Below are positions 5,765-7,622 of a stretch of 7,622 nt of DNA, one piece after another. The first letter of the stretch is position 1; each line of letters opens with the position of its first letter. The stretch is taken from the NCBI GenBank assembly GCA_030615145.1, contig JAUWZT010000179.1:1-7622 (forward strand), in the 5' to 3' direction. This stretch comes from Promethearchaeota archaeon. Its GTDB lineage: Archaea; Asgardarchaeota; Lokiarchaeia; Sigyniarchaeales; SOKP01. The notes beneath the pieces are model-generated. The model ran no database searches. It was given only the letters and a program-made list of their open reading frames with translations, and was not told where the DNA came from. The position numbers were made by a program, and so were the translations under genes.

Positions 5765-5903
5765 TATATAATTGTAAATAAAACATTTAATTATATATCT
5801 TAATTATAAACTATAGAAAGACGAGAAATATAGTTTTTAAACAAGACCTTGAAGATTAGTTTAGTTGTTAAATTAATTATAAAGACATAATTGTTAAGTA
5901 AGA
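5765..5903 (+). promoter_or_regulatory. Promoter region of the gene at 5904
   Basis: TTATAAA at 5877-5883 is centred 24 bases before the ATG at 5904, the textbook spacing for an archaeal TATA box and a leaderless transcript; no Shine-Dalgarno sequence is present. Upstream, AAACTATA (5808-5815) and TATAGTTT (5829-5836) form a perfect 8-bp inverted repeat with a 13-base spacer, a possible regulator site. TATATAATT (5765-5773) and AATTATATA (5789-5797) form another 9-bp inverted repeat, less telling because it is pure A/T. Confidence 0.5.
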
Positions 5904-7013
5904 ATGGAAGATAAAAAAGAATGGTTATTGCTATTCACACAAAAGTTTCGGGAGATTTTGGATACTGAAAAATATCGAGAATATCGAGAATTTTTTCCTG
6001 CATTCTGCAAGGATTTGTATCCTTACCTTAATATTGAGCTTCGAGAATTATTCGATAAGAAAGGAAACCATACTAGAAATGTATTATCTCTATTTTCATC
6101 CAAATATGGAGATCAAGTAAATATTATACAAAAGAAGGATTCATTTTGGTTGGATTTTTTTAACAACCTTTTCTATTCTTTAGGTGATTTTACTGATATT
6201 ATAGAAAAAACAAAAGATAAGAGCATGAAAAATATTTTAGCTCTTCAAAAATATTACAGGGATAATCAAGATTTACTACCAAATTTCTCTCTAAATGATT
6301 ATAGAAACACCATAAATCTTCCCTTAGACTTCTTAGAAAACGATTTTTCCATTTTCGTTAAAAAACTAATTGAAAAAGAAATTTTATTAAAATTAAAAAT
6401 TCTTACACACAATCATTTATATCAGAAAGCAATCAATAGGATCTCTCTTTTAAAAATTGATGAAATCAATGAAATCATCGAGTTTTTAGATTCTGACTGG
6501 AGTAAAATTGAAGAATCTTCTAAATGCGAGAAATTTGCCAGAATTTTTTATATGTTAGGGTTTGAAGTCATTCCTATGGAAAATCTTTTAAACCATAGAA
6601 ATTTTACCGATTTAAACCATATTTCCCACCCTGAATTAATCGCTTATGATCTGAATTCTAATTATATTCTTTTATTTGAAGAATTAGCCAAATTTGATAA
6701 GAAATATCTGTATAAAAAAGATGCGGTTCAAAATATCATTGCAAGGTTTAAAAATTACTTTTACCTGGAGAATAGAAAAATTGATTACCTAATTATCGCT
6801 GGTGAAGAGATTTCAATCAATCTTGATCATTATAGTTATCCATACCGTGTTATGCAAAAAGATATTTTTATTGAAATGCTTAAAAAAATATTCAATAAAG
6901 AATTAAATCAAATCGACTTTCCAGAAAATCTTCAATTTAGAATTAAAATTAGAGAATTTATCAAATCACTTAAAAAACTAAACTTATTTGATAATATAAA
7001 TAAGACATTATGA
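5904..7013 (+). CDS. Unrecognised protein with possible PD-(D/E)XK nuclease-like C-terminal domain
   Basis: The protein is 369 residues. Residues 1-200 are predicted almost wholly helical, rich in lysine, aromatic and acidic residues, and match nothing I know. From about 205 the pattern changes: a helix EKFARIFYMLGFEVI (209-223), then SHPELIAYDLNSNYILLFEEL (key residues P243, E244, D249, E259, E260), a helix (271-286), a strand YLIIAGEEI (295-303) and a last helix. Helix-GF-x-V, then P-(D/E)-L-x-x-x-D and a strand ending in acidic residues, is how restriction-endonuclease-fold domains read, but the expected E-x-K is EEL here, with K263 slightly later, so the site is degenerate or variant. A helical sensor joined to a nuclease-like domain would suit defence, as inference. 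Its own promoter and a shared terminator region mark it as a single-gene unit. Confidence 0.5.
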   Translation: MEDKKEWLLLFTQKFREILDTEKYREYREFFPAFCKDLYPYLNIELRELFDKKGNHTRNVLSLFSSKYGDQVNIIQKKDSFWLDFFNNLFYSLGDFTDIIEKTKDKSMKNILALQKYYRDNQDLLPNFSLNDYRNTINLPLDFLENDFSIFVKKLIEKEILLKLKILTHNHLYQKAINRISLLKIDEINEIIEFLDSDWSKIEESSKCEKFARIFYMLGFEVIPMENLLNHRNFTDLNHISHPELIAYDLNSNYILLFEELAKFDKKYLYKKDAVQNIIARFKNYFYLENRKIDYLIIAGEEISINLDHYSYPYRVMQKDIFIEMLKKIFNKELNQIDFPENLQFRIKIREFIKSLKKLNLFDNINKTL

Positions 7014-7018
7014 TTGGT

Positions 7019-7077
7019 AAAAAAAGGGGGGGTTGCAAATTTTTCTTACTTTATAGAATGTTTTAGGAAAAAACATT
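7019..7077. terminator. Shared terminator region between convergent genes
   Basis: AATGTTTT (7057-7064) and AAAACATT (7070-7077) make a perfect 8-bp stem with a 5-base loop. On the minus strand this is followed by a C7T7 tract (opposite 7026-7032 and 7019-7025) that could serve as the U-tract ending the gene at 7096. On the plus strand the same tract reads A7G7, six bases after the stop codon at 7013. Confidence 0.5.
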
Positions 7078-7095
7078 AGTGATTAAATCAATAAA

Positions 7096-7572
7096 TTAAG
7101 CTAAATAGGTTTTTTCAAGGCTTTGCAGGAACGGTATTACTTTATTATTCCAATTATTTTTTAGTTCAGAAACATCCTGATAGTTAATGTAGAAGAACGG
7201 AGTCAGATCAAAGGGGGCGTTTCTTAATCGGGATTCGTTGTTCAACAAGATAACTTTTTTACCTAACGAAAGAAACATCCCTGCTTCCAAATACGCGTTA
7301 GGATTTGGTGGAGACAACAATAATATTCCAAAATCGTACGAACGCGCTATTCTACAGAAATCACATGTCTTTACATCTATTCCCGTTGCTTCGCTTGGAG
7401 TCTTTATCTTAAAATTAGAGCTTTTATTTACTTCATTAATTAATTCGATAATGGTGTCTATTTCCTCTTTATAATCTTTAAAAATTTTATCTTTCTTCTT
7501 TGGAAATTGGTACATTAAGAACCCAAGGATTTTTGGTTTGCATATTGTCGCTTGTATTTTACTGATTTTCAT
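7096..7572 (-). CDS. TIR-like / nucleoside deoxyribosyltransferase-like small protein
   Basis: The protein is 158 residues. It opens with a strand KPKILGFLMY (12-21), a long helix, FKIKTPSEATG, then a helix with C70-D-F-C73, and the diagnostic core YDFGILLLSPPNPNAYLE (79-96) followed by AGMFLSLGKKVILLNN. An N-P-N-x-x-x-E-x-G helix followed by L-G-K-x-V-I-L-L is shared by nucleoside 2-deoxyribosyltransferase-like proteins and bacterial/archaeal TIR-like domains; E96 sits at the catalytic glutamate. PFDL (120-123) and a final INYQD are also usual. Such domains cleave N-glycosidic bonds of nucleosides or NAD, or bind nucleotide signals; which applies here is open. No partner domain is fused. It lacks a Shine-Dalgarno sequence, is close to the window edge, and converges on the nuclease-like gene. 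Confidence 0.68.
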   Translation of the reverse strand: MKISKIQATICKPKILGFLMYQFPKKKDKIFKDYKEEIDTIIELINEVNKSSNFKIKTPSEATGIDVKTCDFCRIARSYDFGILLLSPPNPNAYLEAGMFLSLGKKVILLNNESRLRNAPFDLTPFFYINYQDVSELKNNWNNKVIPFLQSLEKTYLA

Positions 7573-7608
7573 ACATTTCGTGTTTAATTCTTCGTGTAGA
7601 GTGCACCG

Positions 7609-7620
7609 GGAAATATTTCC
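7609..7620. promoter_or_regulatory. Palindrome GGAAATATTTCC upstream of the TIR-like gene
   Basis: A perfect 12-base palindrome lies 37-48 bases before the ATG at 7572 (minus strand), with GTGCAC, a 6-base palindrome, at 7601-7606. It could be an operator overlapping the promoter, or belong to the next gene beyond the window edge. Confidence 0.35.
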
Positions 7621-7622
7621 TT

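Noticed and set aside
5550..5771. Plus-strand frame of 73 codons
   Set aside because: Antisense to the 67-codon minus frame; it has no recognisable feature and no ribosome site.
7238..7474. Plus-strand frame of 78 codons
   Set aside because: Shadow of the TIR-like gene, which has a clear conserved core.
1..7622. CRISPR array or rRNA/tRNA genes
   Set aside because: No regularly spaced repeats beyond the 9-bp tandem unit, and no structural RNA signature was found on either strand.

Overview
The window is a very AT-rich stretch (roughly 30% G+C by eye), most likely from an archaeon. Several genes have no Shine-Dalgarno sequence at a usable distance. The start at 5904 instead sits about 24 bases downstream of a clean TATA-type box, the spacing expected of a leaderless archaeal transcript. 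The broken recombinase also resembles archaeal integrative-element integrases. I cannot fix the lineage; a low-G+C Asgard, ammonia-oxidising or methanogen-type genome would all fit.

Layout, left to right. (1) 1-1042, minus: a calcineurin-like metallophosphoesterase cut by the window edge. (2) 1222-2253, plus, divergent from it: an ApeA-like HEPN protein with the R-x4-H RNase motif. (3) 2254-2920: AT-rich DNA holding a T-rich stretch, a 12-bp inverted repeat, a small antisense-strand ribbon-helix-helix-like gene or relic, a hairpin and a 9-bp tandem repeat. (4) 2921-4069, minus: a tyrosine recombinase split by one in-frame TAA. (5) 4070-4390: a divergent regulatory region with repeats and an operator-like palindrome. 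(6) 4391-5191, plus: a divergent uracil-DNA-glycosylase-fold protein whose four cysteines match the Fe-S pattern of family 4 enzymes. (7) 5247-5737, minus: the C-terminal relic of a 5-cytosine DNA methyltransferase (motif X intact) plus an out-of-frame fragment upstream. (8) 5904-7013, plus: a protein with a helical N-terminal half and a possible degenerate PD-(D/E)XK nuclease-like C-terminal half. (9) 7096-7572, minus, convergent: a small TIR-like/nucleoside-deoxyribosyltransferase-like protein.

Read as a whole this looks like a decaying accessory or defence island: recombinase relic, methyltransferase relic, and single-gene units resembling RNase (HEPN), phosphoesterase, base glycosylase, nuclease and nucleotide-hydrolase domains. 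Almost every gene is its own transcription unit with alternating strands, so no multi-gene operon can be claimed. The two most interesting pairings are the glycosylase-like gene beside a 5-cytosine methyltransferase relic, and the HEPN gene divergent from the phosphoesterase. Both functional links are inference.
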